Shown here piece after piece: positions 35,158 through 43,937 of a stretch of DNA of 64,000 nt. Below the pieces are notes generated by a model. It saw nothing but the letters and a program-made list of their open reading frames with translations, was not told where the DNA came from and did no database searches. A program made the translations under genes and the position numbers. How positions within the stretch are numbered: the first letter of the stretch is position 1; each line of letters opens with the position of its first letter. Origin of the DNA: Micromonospora peucetia (GTDB lineage Bacteria > Actinomycetota > Actinomycetes > Mycobacteriales > Micromonosporaceae); the NCBI RefSeq assembly GCF_900091625.1, contig NZ_FMIC01000002.1:3038001-3102000 (forward strand). The letters run 5' to 3'.

Positions 35158-36042
35158 TCACTGACCAGCCTGGTCCAGCACGCCCCAGCGACGCCGGATC
35201 GCCCGGTCCGCCGCCCCGAACGCGGCATCGACCACCAGGCCCAGCACCAGGATCACGATCATGGTGGAGATCAGCCAGGGGGAGTCGGAGAGTTCCCGCG
35301 AGTAGGTCAGCTGCGCGCCCAGCGAGGTCTGCGAGATGCCGACCACGATCAGCTCGCCGGCCATCAGGCTGCGCCAGGAGAACGCCCAGCCCTGCTTGAG
35401 GCCGGCCACGATGGCCGGCAGCGCGGCGGGCGCGATGACGTACCGGTACAGGTTCAGCCCCCGGGCGCCGAGGTTGCGGCCGGCACGCAGCAGCAGCGGC
35501 GGCAGGTAGTCCACGCCGGCGATCACGCCGTTGGCGATGGACGGCGCGGCGCCGAGCACCACCACGAAGAAGATCGCCTTCTCGCTCAGCTCGAACAGCA
35601 GGATCGCCAGCGGGAACCACGCGATCGACGGCATGGTCTGGAGGGCGGTGATCATCGAGCCGATCGCGGCCCGCAGGATCCGCGACCGGGCCACCGCGAG
35701 GCCGAGCAGCAGGCCGACGGCGACCGAGAAGAGGTAGCCGAGGGCCGCCCGGCGCAGGGTGGTGGCCAGCCCGTCCCAGAGCTGGACGCCGCTGACCTGC
35801 CGGATCAGTTCCTGACCCACGGCCGCCGGGCCGGGCAACGAGTACTCGGGCTTCCAGCCGGACCAGACCACGACCTGCCAGGCGCCGAGGGCGAGGGCGA
35901 GGGCGGCCAACTTCGGCCAGGTCGCGGCCCAGAGCCGGCTCGCCCGGGTACGGCTCTCCTCCCGGCCGGCCAGTTCCAGCGCGTCCAGCCCGGAGATCTC
36001 CGCGTCGGTACGCGTAACAGTGGCGAGGGTGTCACCGGCCAT
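35158..36042 (-). CDS. ABC transporter permease, SsuC/TauC type
   Basis: A 294-residue inner-membrane subunit of a sulfonate/nitrate/taurine-class importer. Hydrophobic helices and the EAA loop are visible: the stretch around LLLRAGRNLGARGLNLYRYVIAPAALPAIVAGLK. It overlaps the upstream ATPase gene by 11 bp. A charged N-terminal tail of about 50 residues precedes the first helix. Sulfur rather than nitrogen substrate is suggested only by the Rrf2 partner. Confidence 0.9.
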   Translation of the reverse strand: MAGDTLATVTRTDAEISGLDALELAGREESRTRASRLWAATWPKLAALALALGAWQVVVWSGWKPEYSLPGPAAVGQELIRQVSGVQLWDGLATTLRRAALGYLFSVAVGLLLGLAVARSRILRAAIGSMITALQTMPSIAWFPLAILLFELSEKAIFFVVVLGAAPSIANGVIAGVDYLPPLLLRAGRNLGARGLNLYRYVIAPAALPAIVAGLKQGWAFSWRSLMAGELIVVGISQTSLGAQLTYSRELSDSPWLISTMIVILVLGLVVDAAFGAADRAIRRRWGVLDQAGQ

Positions 36043-36811
36043 GACGGCCCACCTCCGTACGCAGGCGGTCGGTGACCTCGGCGGCGATCGCGGCGACCTC
36101 GGGGGAGTCGATGCGGCGCGGCCGGGGCACGTCGACCGGGGTGGACCAGATGATCCGGCCGGGCCGGCTGGAGAGCAGGATGATCCGGTCGGCGAGCCGG
36201 GCCGCCTCGCGGACGTTGTGCGTCACGAAGAGCACGGTGAGCTGCCGCTGCGTCCAGATCCGTTCCAGCTCGTCGTGCAGGATGTCCCGGGTCATCGCGT
36301 CGAGCGCGCCGAACGGCTCGTCCATCAGCAGCACCGGCGTGTCCAGGGCGAGGGTGCGGGCCAGCGCCACCCGCTGGCGCATGCCGCCGGAGAGTTCGTG
36401 CGGACGCTTGCGGCCGAAGTCGGCCAGGTGCACCGTGCCGAGCAGTTCGGCGACCCGGTCCCGCCGCGCGGCCCGGGGCAGTCCGCGCAGCTTCAACGGC
36501 ACCTCCACGTTGCCCTCGACGGTCAGCCAGGGGAAGAGGGCCGGCTCCTGGAACATCAGTCCCGGTTCGACGCCCTCCTCGAGGTCGATCCGACCGCCGC
36601 TGGGCCGGTCGAGGCCGGCGACCAGGTTGAGCAGGGTGCTCTTGCCGCAGCCGGAGGCCCCGACCAGGCAGACGAACTCGCCGGGCGCGACGTCGAGGGA
36701 GACCCCGTCCAGGGCGGGGACGGCGTTCGCCCCACGCCCGTACACCTTGGTGACGCCGTGCAGCGCGACCGAGCCGGTCGCGCTGCGTGGCGTCGTCGTG
36801 GTCGACGTCAT
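36032..36811 (-). CDS. ABC transporter ATP-binding protein, SsuB/TauB type
   Basis: A 259-residue cytoplasmic ATPase. Walker A VGASGCGKST, the Q loop in GLMFQEPALFPWLTV, signature LSGGMRQRVALARTLA, Walker B VLLMDEPFGALDAMTR and the H-loop VTHNVREAARLAD. ATG 36811 overlaps the stop of the lipoprotein gene (ATGA). Longer upstream extensions of this frame run antisense-like through the lipoprotein gene and are not coding. Confidence 0.94.
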   Translation of the reverse strand: MTSTTTTPRSATGSVALHGVTKVYGRGANAVPALDGVSLDVAPGEFVCLVGASGCGKSTLLNLVAGLDRPSGGRIDLEEGVEPGLMFQEPALFPWLTVEGNVEVPLKLRGLPRAARRDRVAELLGTVHLADFGRKRPHELSGGMRQRVALARTLALDTPVLLMDEPFGALDAMTRDILHDELERIWTQRQLTVLFVTHNVREAARLADRIILLSSRPGRIIWSTPVDVPRPRRIDSPEVAAIAAEVTDRLRTEVGRHGR

Positions 36812-37872
36812 GGTTGGACGACCTCGGTCCTGCCCTGACCCTTGAGTACCTCGTTGAGGTGGGTGAGGTCGTAGAGCCCGTCGAGGCTGACCGGCTGGGT
36901 CAGCCCGACCGCGACGGCGTGGTCGAGCCCGGTCTTGAGCGACGAGGCGATCGGGTCGTTGGTGAACTCCAGCGTCGGCCAGGCCTGCTTGATCAGCTTG
37001 AGGTCCAGTGGCTTGCCGCTGATCTTCCCGATGTGCTCGGAGATGGCCTGGTGTGCCTCGTCGGGCCTGCCGTTGACGAACTCGTTCGCGGCCACCTGGC
37101 CCTCGACCAGCTTCTTCACCACGTCGGGGTGGGCCTTGAGGAACTTGGTGCTGACGATCAGGTTGGTGATCACGAACTTCCGGTCCGGCCAGAGGTCTCG
37201 CTCGTCGACGAGCACCTTGCCACCGGCGTTGACCAGCCGGGACACGAACGGCTCGGGCACCCAGGCGCCGTCGATGGCCCCGCTGTTGAACGTCTCCACC
37301 GTCTGGGCGTTCTCCTGGGGGATGATCTTGACGTCGCCGCCGCCCTCCTTGGTCGTCGTGAGGCCCTTCTCCTTGAGCCAGTGGCGGATGGCCACGTCCT
37401 GGGTGTTGCCAAGCTGCGGGGTGGCGATCTTCCTGCCCCGCAGTTGCTCCACCGAGGTGATCTCGGGCTTCACGACGAGCGCGACGCCGCCGGAGGCCGC
37501 GCCGGAGATGACCCGGACGGCCTCGCCCTTGGACTTCGAGAAGGCGTTCACGGTCGGGTTCGGACCGATGTACGTGGCGTCGAGCGCGCCGGAGAAGATC
37601 GCCTCGATCGCGGCGGGGCCGGCGTTGAAGGTCTTCGTCTCCAGCTTGACGTCGCTGCCGAGCTTCTCGGCGAAGATGCCCTTCTCCACGCCGACGACGG
37701 CCGGCGCGTGGGTGATGTTGGGGAAGTAGCCGAGCCGCAGGGTCGTCGGGCCGGAGCCGCCGCCCGCGCTCTCGCTGTCGTCGCCGCAGGCGGCGGCGGT
37801 GCCCAGGGTCGCCGCGCCGACGACGGCGAGGGTGGCCAGGGAGACCCACCGACGCAGGGGGAGCCGTCTCAT
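36808..37872 (-). CDS. ABC transporter substrate-binding lipoprotein, SsuA/NrtA/ThiY-like
   Basis: 354 residues with a lipoprotein signal ending TAAAC (Cys29). The mature protein has LRLGYFPNITHAPAVVGVEKG near its start, the hallmark of aliphatic-sulfonate/nitrate binding proteins, and later the LKEKGLTTTKEGGG and IDGAWVPEPFVSRL stretches. First gene of a four-gene minus-strand operon (lipoprotein, ATPase, permease, Rrf2). A 7-7-7 palindrome lies 20-41 bp upstream of its ATG. Actual ligand undetermined. Confidence 0.92.
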   Translation of the reverse strand: MRRLPLRRWVSLATLAVVGAATLGTAAACGDDSESAGGGSGPTTLRLGYFPNITHAPAVVGVEKGIFAEKLGSDVKLETKTFNAGPAAIEAIFSGALDATYIGPNPTVNAFSKSKGEAVRVISGAASGGVALVVKPEITSVEQLRGRKIATPQLGNTQDVAIRHWLKEKGLTTTKEGGGDVKIIPQENAQTVETFNSGAIDGAWVPEPFVSRLVNAGGKVLVDERDLWPDRKFVITNLIVSTKFLKAHPDVVKKLVEGQVAANEFVNGRPDEAHQAISEHIGKISGKPLDLKLIKQAWPTLEFTNDPIASSLKTGLDHAVAVGLTQPVSLDGLYDLTHLNEVLKGQGRTEVVQP

Positions 37873-37892
37873 CGTCCATCCAATCCGCAGTA

Positions 37893-37913
37893 TTCCTACT
37901 TAGTTGGTAGGAA
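37893..37913 (-). promoter_or_regulatory. Palindrome TTCCTAC-N7-GTAGGAA, candidate Rrf2 operator
   Basis: A perfect 7+7 bp inverted repeat with a 7-bp spacer, 21 bp before the lipoprotein start, in an AT-rich patch. Position and size suit a winged-helix dimer that represses the operon encoding the Rrf2 protein. The regulator match is inferred. Confidence 0.6.
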
Positions 37914-38135
37914 GAGTGGGCCAGGCGGTGAACCGACGTCAAGGGCCAACCACATCTCGGGATGAGCATCCCAAAAAAGGCGGCAATCTCTACTGGTTGG
38001 ATGGGCTTTGCGGCCTACGTCGTCTGCGCCGCCCGCAGTCGCCGGGGGAGGTGGGCGGGCCGCCCCGGGCACCGGTCGGGCCGGCTGGCGAAAGGTCCCC
38101 GGTGGCGGGGGCGCCGACGCGCTAGGGTCGATCCC

Positions 38136-39446
38136 GTGGCGGCGCGGAGATCGAGAATTCCAGCGACGAAGTACCCGGTCGAGCGGTTCACCCTCGACAA
38201 CGGCCTGCGGGTGGTGCTGACGCCCGACCGCAGCGCCCCCGTGATCGGGGTGGCGGTCGTCTACGACGTCGGCATCCGCTCCGAGCCCGAGGGACGCACC
38301 GGCTTCGCGCACCTCTTCGAGCACCTCATGTTCCAGGGGTCGGAAAACCTGGAGAAGCTGGCCCACTTCCGGCACGTGCAGGGGGCGGGCGGCACCTTCA
38401 ACGGCTCCACCCACCTGGACTACACCGACTACTTCGAGACCCTGCCGAGCAACGCCCTGGAGCGGGCGCTGTTCCTGGAGGCCGACCGGATGCGCGGCCC
38501 CCGGCTGACCGAGGAGAACCTGCGCAACCAGGTCGACGTGGTCAAGGAGGAGATCCGGGTCAACGTGCTCAACCGCCCGTACGGCGGCTTCCCCTGGCTG
38601 ACCCTGCCGCCGGTGATGTTCGACACCTTCCCGAACGCGCACGACGGCTACGGCTCCTTCGTCGACCTGGAGTCGGCCACCGTCGAAGACGCCGCCGACT
38701 TCTTCCGCCGCTTCTACGCCAGCGGCAACGCCGTACTGGCGGTCGGTGGCGACATCGACGTCACCGAGGCGGCCAGGCTGATCGAGCGGCACTTCGGTGA
38801 CGTGCCGGCCCGGCCCGCGCCGAAGCGGCCCGACTTCGCCGAACCCGACCTGACCGAGGAACGGCGCACCTCGTACACCGACGAGTTGGCCCCGCTGCCG
38901 GCGGTGGCCGGCGCCTGGCGGGTGCCCGACCCGATCTCCGACTTCGCCGGCTACCTGCCGTACGTCGTGCTGGCCGAGGTGCTCACCGACGGCGACGCGT
39001 CCCGGCTGGTCGAGCGGCTGGTCCAGCGGGACCGGGCGGTGACCGGCCTCAGCGGCTACGTCGGCTTCATGGGCGACCCGTTCGACGTGCGGGACCCGAC
39101 TGCGCTCCTGCTCCAGGCGCACCTGCCACCCGGCGGGGACGTGGACAAGGTGCTGCGCACCATAGACGAGGAACTGGACCGGCTGGCCGGTGACGGCCTG
39201 GCCGAGGGGGAGTTGGCCCGGACCCAGGCCCGGATGGCGACCCACCTGCTGCGCGACACCGACGCGGTGCTCGGCCGGGCGTTGCAGATGGCCGTGCTGG
39301 AGCAGCAGCGCGGCGAGCCGGGACTGCTCAACGACCTGCCCCGGCTCATCGGAGAGGTCACCGACGAGCAGGTCCGCGCCGCCGCGGCCACCCTGCGGCC
39401 CGAGCGCCGCGCGTCCATCGAGGTCATCGCAGGAGGTGCCCGGTGA
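38136..39446 (+). CDS. M16 family zinc metallopeptidase (catalytic subunit)
   Basis: A 436-residue insulinase-fold peptidase. GTG 38136 gives a short N-terminus before the domain (RFTLDNGLRVVLTPDRSAP). The inverted zinc motif is HLFEH: His59, Glu62, His63, with Glu138/139 (VVKEEIR) as the third ligand. The C-terminal half has the paired M16_C domain. The stop overlaps the GTG of the next gene (GTGA), a non-catalytic partner. Such pairs act like processing-peptidase heterodimers; targets unknown. Confidence 0.93.
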   Translation: MAARRSRIPATKYPVERFTLDNGLRVVLTPDRSAPVIGVAVVYDVGIRSEPEGRTGFAHLFEHLMFQGSENLEKLAHFRHVQGAGGTFNGSTHLDYTDYFETLPSNALERALFLEADRMRGPRLTEENLRNQVDVVKEEIRVNVLNRPYGGFPWLTLPPVMFDTFPNAHDGYGSFVDLESATVEDAADFFRRFYASGNAVLAVGGDIDVTEAARLIERHFGDVPARPAPKRPDFAEPDLTEERRTSYTDELAPLPAVAGAWRVPDPISDFAGYLPYVVLAEVLTDGDASRLVERLVQRDRAVTGLSGYVGFMGDPFDVRDPTALLLQAHLPPGGDVDKVLRTIDEELDRLAGDGLAEGELARTQARMATHLLRDTDAVLGRALQMAVLEQQRGEPGLLNDLPRLIGEVTDEQVRAAAATLRPERRASIEVIAGGAR

Positions 39447-40834
39447 GCGCGAAAGGAAGGCCAGTGAGCGCGAGGACGAAGGAAGGCCAGGGGACGGCGA
39501 CCGCACAGGCCGTGCCCCGGGCGCTGCCGCCGCTCGGCCCGAACCGCAGGCTCAAGCTGCCGAAGCAGGTCGAGCGCACGCTGGGCAACGGGCTTACCGT
39601 GATCGCCGTACGCCGGCCGTCGGTGCCGTTGGTGGAGCTGCGGCTGTGGATGCCGTTCGGCCGCGCCCACCTCGCCCGGGGCGCCATGCTCGCGCAGACC
39701 CTGCTCTCGGGCACCGCGACCATGTCCAGCGTGCAGATCGCGGCCGAGTTGCAGAAGGTCGGCGGCGGGCTCTCCGCCGGGCTCGACCCGGACCGGCTGA
39801 TGCTCTCCGGCGCCGGGTTGGTCACCGGGCTGGACCGGATGCTGGAGATCCTCGCCGAGGTGCTGACCGGTGCGAGCTACCCGAACGACGACGTCGCCAC
39901 GGAGCGGGACCGACTGGTCGACCGGATCCACGTGGCGCGGAGCCAGCCAACACACCTGGCCCGCACCGCCCTGCTCCGGCGGGTCTACGGCACCCACCCG
40001 TACTCGGTGCAGACCCCCGGACCCGAGGCGGTCCGGGCGGTCCGGCCGGGAGTGCTGCGGACCCTGCACGCCCAGCGGGTGCACCCCGCCGGCGGGGTGC
40101 TGGTGCTGGTCGGCGACGTGCAGCCGGAGCGGGCCCTCGACGCCGCCGAGAAGGCCCTGTCGGGATGGCACGGCGCCGGGCACACCGCCGACCTGCCGCC
40201 CGCCCCGCCGTTGGAGCCCGGGCCGCTGCTGCTGGTCGACCGCCCGGGGTCGGTGCAGTCCTCGCTGCGGATGGCGCTGCCGGCGGTGCCCCGAACCCAC
40301 CCCGACCACGCCGCGCTGCAACTGGCCAACCTGATCTTCGGCGGCTACTTCTCCTCCCGCTGGGTGGAGAACATCCGCGAGGACAAGGGCTACACGTACG
40401 GGCCGCACTCGCTCGTCGAGCACTCGGTGGCCGGGTCGGTGCTGGTCGCCGCCGCCGAGGTGGCCACCGAGGTCACCGGTCCGGCACTGTTGGAGACGAC
40501 GTACGAGCTCGGCCGGCTGGCCAGCCTGCCACCCCAGGAGGAGGAGCTGGAACAGGCCCGCCAGTACGCCCTCGGCACCCTCCAGCTCGGAATGTCCACC
40601 CAGGCCGGGCTCGCCTCGCTGACCAGCGCGTACGCCGGCAACGGGCTGCGCCTGGACTTCCTGGCCGAGCACGCCGCCCGGCTGGCCAAGGCGACCGTGA
40701 CCGACGTGGCCGAGGCGGCGGCCCGCTACCTCGCCCCGGCCCGGGCGGTCACCGTGGTGCTGGGCGATGCCGAACGGATCGGGCCGCAACTGTCGGCGCT
40801 GGCCCCGGTCGTCACCGAGCCGGCCGGGACGTGA
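39443..40834 (+). CDS. M16 family peptidase-like protein without the zinc motif (partner subunit)
   Basis: 463 residues with the same fold (VERTLGNGLTVIAVRRPSVPLVELRL) but the HxxEH site is absent: the matching segment reads AHLARGAMLAQTLLSG. The C-terminal substrate-binding R/Y-type motif is kept in VENIREDKGYTYGPHS. Starting GTG 39443 overlaps the upstream stop and a repeated AAGGAAGGCCAG lies just inside the gene; GTG 39463 is an alternative start. Likely the structural half of a heterodimer. The stop overlaps the nudC-like start (GTGA). Confidence 0.9.
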   Translation: MSAKGRPVSARTKEGQGTATAQAVPRALPPLGPNRRLKLPKQVERTLGNGLTVIAVRRPSVPLVELRLWMPFGRAHLARGAMLAQTLLSGTATMSSVQIAAELQKVGGGLSAGLDPDRLMLSGAGLVTGLDRMLEILAEVLTGASYPNDDVATERDRLVDRIHVARSQPTHLARTALLRRVYGTHPYSVQTPGPEAVRAVRPGVLRTLHAQRVHPAGGVLVLVGDVQPERALDAAEKALSGWHGAGHTADLPPAPPLEPGPLLLVDRPGSVQSSLRMALPAVPRTHPDHAALQLANLIFGGYFSSRWVENIREDKGYTYGPHSLVEHSVAGSVLVAAAEVATEVTGPALLETTYELGRLASLPPQEEELEQARQYALGTLQLGMSTQAGLASLTSAYAGNGLRLDFLAEHAARLAKATVTDVAEAAARYLAPARAVTVVLGDAERIGPQLSALAPVVTEPAGT

Positions 40835-41769
40835 GCGGGGAGGCCGCGCCACCGCTGGCCCGCTCCACCCTGGACCGGGCGGCCCACCGGCGCACCGACC
40901 CCGGGTGGCTGGCACAGGCGTGGAGCCAGGCCCGGGTGCTGGTGCTCGACTCCTCCGACGGGGGCCGGGCGCTGGTGCGTACCGACACGCCGACGCCGAC
41001 GCTGGTGCTGGTCGACCGGGCCGGGTTGCCGGCGGCGACGTCGCCGATGTTTCTCGGCGTTGAGCCGGACGGGGTGCCGGTGTTCGCCGTGGACGCCCCG
41101 CTGCCGGCGGTGCCCGGGGCCCGGGCGGCGCACCTGCGCGAGGTCGGCCACCTGCTCGGCGACCGGGACGCCGGGCTGTTCACCACCGCGCTCGCGCTGG
41201 TCAACTGGCACCTGCGGCACCGATACTCGTCGGCCACCGGGCATCCGACCGAGGTGGACGAGGCCGGCTGGTCCCGGGTCGACCCGGCCGGCGAGCGGAT
41301 CTGGCCGCGTACCGATCCCGCGATGATCGTGCTGGTCCACGACGGCCTCCCGGGCCAGGACGGGCGGTGCCTGCTCGGCAACAACGCCACCTGGCCGCGC
41401 ACCGCTGGCGAGCGCCGGTTCTCCTGCCTCGCCGGCTACGTGGAGCCGGGGGAGTCGGCCGAGGCCGCGGTGCTGCGCGAGGTTCGCGAGGAGGTGGACG
41501 TCCCGGTCGAGGACATCGCGTACGCGGGCAGCCAGGCCTGGCCGTTCCCCGGCTCGCTGATGCTCGGCTTCCTCGCCACCGCCGACCCGGATCATCCGGT
41601 GCGGGTGGACGCGACCGAGATCGCGTACGCCCGGTGGTTCTCCCGCCGGGAGATCGGCACGGCCCTGGCGGGGCGGCCGGTGGAGGTCGGCGGTGCCCGG
41701 CTGGTGCTGCCGCCGCCGTCGTCGATTGCGCTCTTCCTGATCCACCGCTGGCTCGACGGGCACTGCTGA
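40831..41769 (+). CDS. nudC: NudC-type NAD(H) diphosphatase (Nudix hydrolase)
   Basis: 312 residues. The Nudix box is GYVEPGESAEAAVLREVREEV and the NudC-specific SQAWPFPGSLMLGF follows it. The zinc ribbon usual before the Nudix domain has lost its cysteines: the region TGHPTEVDEAGWSRVDPAGE carries none. Expected to cleave NAD(H), possibly also NAD-capped RNA, to nicotinamide mononucleotide and AMP. It ends a three-gene coupled operon with the two M16 proteins and a strong terminator follows. Confidence 0.9.
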   Translation: MSGEAAPPLARSTLDRAAHRRTDPGWLAQAWSQARVLVLDSSDGGRALVRTDTPTPTLVLVDRAGLPAATSPMFLGVEPDGVPVFAVDAPLPAVPGARAAHLREVGHLLGDRDAGLFTTALALVNWHLRHRYSSATGHPTEVDEAGWSRVDPAGERIWPRTDPAMIVLVHDGLPGQDGRCLLGNNATWPRTAGERRFSCLAGYVEPGESAEAAVLREVREEVDVPVEDIAYAGSQAWPFPGSLMLGFLATADPDHPVRVDATEIAYARWFSRREIGTALAGRPVEVGGARLVLPPPSSIALFLIHRWLDGHC

Positions 41770-41806
41770 CCCGCCCTCGGCGTCGATGGCCGGGGCGCTG
41801 GTGCGG

Positions 41807-41850
41807 TCCCGGTCCGTGACCGCCGTTGCCGCGGCGGTCACGGACCGGGA
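41807..41850. terminator. Bidirectional terminator, 19-bp perfect stem
   Basis: TCCCGGTCCGTGACCGCCG and its complement around a 6-base loop between the converging nudC-like and 91-residue genes. Confidence 0.88.
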
Positions 41851-41929
41851 ACACGGGCCGTCGTGGTCGGCTGGGGCAAGGAACGCGGCGGGGGAGCCGG
41901 TCCGACCACGACGGACATCTGGGTGCGGG

Positions 41930-42205
41930 TCAGCTGCCGCGGTCTTTTGGTGTGGCCCGCCGGCCGAGGCCCGGCTCGTCGAGCGGGAGCACCTTGACCC
42001 GTTGTCTGCCGGAGCGGACCGCGCCGACCGTGGCGAGGGCCCGGGCCAGCAGCAGCGCGGCGTCGCGCTCCTCGGCGTGCACGATCTGGCGGCGCGGTTC
42101 GGGCGTGGTGGTCTCGTCCCGCAGGCGGTCACCGCACGCCCACGCGGCGGCGATGTCCACGTCGGCGGCGGCGCGGATGTCGGTGCGAACGATCAGGAAA
42201 CGCAT
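41930..42205 (-). CDS. Conserved-looking 91-residue protein, unknown function
   Basis: Starts at ATG 42205 after ACGGAG (spacing 6). Opens MRFLIVRTDIRAAADVDIAAAWA, an alpha/beta-like start, then a charged mid-section (HAEERDAALLLARALAT) and a basic tail. Family not recognised. Ribosome site and composition favour a real gene. Confidence 0.6.
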   Translation of the reverse strand: MRFLIVRTDIRAAADVDIAAAWACGDRLRDETTTPEPRRQIVHAEERDAALLLARALATVGAVRSGRQRVKVLPLDEPGLGRRATPKDRGS

Positions 42206-42374
42206 GTGGGTCTCCGTGATGAATCGCGACAGTGGAGAACGGGTGGAAGTTCCACGTCACTCTGCGCTCATGTTACGCCGCGCGGTCGTCTCATCAAGTG
42301 AAACGCGACGATTGGTTCGTAGCCTCGTCCGATCAGCGGATGCCTGGTCGGCGGGGTGGCAGGGCGCAGACGGG

Positions 42375-42407
42375 ACAGGGCCGCCGGCACTCTGCCGGCG
42401 GCCCTGT
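42375..42407 (-). terminator. Terminator hairpin downstream of the DUF397 gene
   Basis: ACAGGGCCGCCGGCA and its complement with a 3-base loop (CTC), 14 bp beyond the stop codon of the minus-strand DUF397 gene. Confidence 0.8.
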
Positions 42408-42420
42408 AACGGTCTGCGGA

Positions 42421-42657
42421 TCAGTTCAGATCGAACTGTCCGTTCTTCGCGCCGGCGATGAAGCCCAGCCAACCCGCCCGGTTGAACAGCAGCACCGGAC
42501 CGCTCTGGTCCTTGCTGTCCCGCAGGGCCACCGCGGCCGGCCCGGTCCTCAGTGGTGCGACCTCGACACAGTTCGAGGTCTGGCTGCGCGTGCTCTTACG
42601 CCACGGGGCGTTCGTGAGCTGGGCGAGTACGGACGGCGTGTTGCGGATCTCGTTCAT
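42421..42657 (-). CDS. DUF397 domain-containing protein
   Basis: 78 residues. The DUF397 signature is clear: WRKSTRSQTSNCVEVAPL, ALRDSKDQSGPVLLF. Such small proteins are encoded next to an XRE/DUF5753 regulator in many actinobacteria and are thought to act as its partner in development or antibiotic regulation; here they are 73 bp apart on the same strand. Starts at ATG 42657. Confidence 0.93.
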   Translation of the reverse strand: MNEIRNTPSVLAQLTNAPWRKSTRSQTSNCVEVAPLRTGPAAVALRDSKDQSGPVLLFNRAGWLGFIAGAKNGQFDLN

Positions 42658-42730
42658 CGTGCCACTCCTGAGGTGAACTGCTCCGATGGAACGAGTGGCG
42701 CCGCACGGCCCGACGGTGGGACCCCCGTGA

Positions 42731-43711
42731 TCACCGCTCCGTCAGGCGCCCGGAGTGCCGGCGGCGCTGGGTCGGCGCCGTTGCCGATCCGTACGCCACC
42801 GTGGACGCGGTCGCCGTGCCGGGCAGCCGCCCCGTCGCCTCGATCAGCCAGGAGAGGGTGTCCGATTCGGAGAGCGCCGCCGTGCATAGCCACTCGAACA
42901 CCACTTTATAGCGATTTAGGGCGTTTGCCTCGGTCGACATGACGTCAGTGAACCCCCCTTCGATCGCCAACGTCTCCGGATCGAGCGGATCGGCGAACCG
43001 GTAGACCGAGAACGCGGTCGGTGGGAGGTACCAGTCGCCGATCTGGGTGTCGCGGGGCAGCACGTGCAGCGTGATGTTCGGCAGCATCGCCAGGTCGCAG
43101 AGCTGCACGAGCTGCTCGCGCAGGACCTCCGGTGGCGCGGTCCGCCCGCCGAGCGCGGCCTCCTCCAGCACCGCGGTGTAGCGGGGCGCGTCGGCGGCGC
43201 GGGTGAGCAGCGACTGGCGGGCCAGCCGGGCCCGCACCTCGGTGTCGATGTCCTCGCCAGCCTCCGGGTCGCCGGCCTGCTCGTCGACCTGCCGGGCCGA
43301 GGCGATCCGCACCGACGCGTACTCCGGCGTCTGGAGCAGGCCCGGCACCAGGACCGGGTTGTACTCCGAGATCTTCGCGCAGCCCGCCTCCAGTTCGGCG
43401 AAGCTGCGCTGCTGCTGGGTCATCACCGGGTAGTTCCGCAGCCAGCCGCGGATGTCGCCGGCCTCCTGGGTGATGCCGAGGAGTTCCCGGCAGGACGCCT
43501 CGTCTGCGCCGTAGAGATCCAGCAGCACGCGGACGTCGTCCGGGTCCGGGCGGCTGCGGCCGTTCTCCAGCCGGGACAACTTGGATGCGGACGCCCAGCC
43601 GATCCGCTCGATGACCTGGTCTCCGGTGAGACCCGCGGCCTCGCGCAGCCGGCGCAGTTCGGTGCCCAACCTGCGGCGGCGCAGGATCGGGCTGGGTGAG
43701 GCAGGAGGCAC
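42731..43711 (-). CDS. XRE family regulator with DUF5753 domain
   Basis: 326 residues. The N-terminal HTH (LGTELRRLREAAGLTGDQV, SASKLSRLENGRSRPDPDDV) is followed by the DUF5753 region with PGLLQTPEYASVRI, RLARQSLLTR and LHVLPRDTQIGDWYLPPTAFSV. GTG 43711 follows AAGAGGA. Paired with the DUF397 gene downstream, a common actinobacterial regulator-partner module. The divergent 226-bp region to the MFS gene probably holds promoters for both. Confidence 0.93.
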   Translation of the reverse strand: MPPASPSPILRRRRLGTELRRLREAAGLTGDQVIERIGWASASKLSRLENGRSRPDPDDVRVLLDLYGADEASCRELLGITQEAGDIRGWLRNYPVMTQQQRSFAELEAGCAKISEYNPVLVPGLLQTPEYASVRIASARQVDEQAGDPEAGEDIDTEVRARLARQSLLTRAADAPRYTAVLEEAALGGRTAPPEVLREQLVQLCDLAMLPNITLHVLPRDTQIGDWYLPPTAFSVYRFADPLDPETLAIEGGFTDVMSTEANALNRYKVVFEWLCTAALSESDTLSWLIEATGRLPGTATASTVAYGSATAPTQRRRHSGRLTER

Positions 43712-43937
43712 GACGTCCTCTTTTCCCGTGGACCGACGCGGACGCGACGGTAACTGTATGAAATTCGCCCCCCACGGTCAGTATGGACGGCGTGACTCTC
43801 GCCGGAGGTCCCGGTGGGGGCGTGTCTCGCAGAAAAAGAGGACCGTGGAGGGTGCGGCGTCCGGCACGACGCCGTCGCCCCACCCGCGCCATCCCCGACC
43901 GCGCCATGCCGCGCACCACCCCCGCCGGAGGGACCCC

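Noticed and set aside
37960..37985. GGGATG-AG-CATCCC hairpin followed by six A
   Set aside because: The T tract is on the wrong side for a terminator of the minus-strand operon, and no gene on the plus strand ends here.
42421..43711. XRE/DUF397 pair as a toxin-antitoxin system
   Set aside because: DUF397 and DUF5753-type XRE pairs are common regulator modules; no toxin fold is visible.
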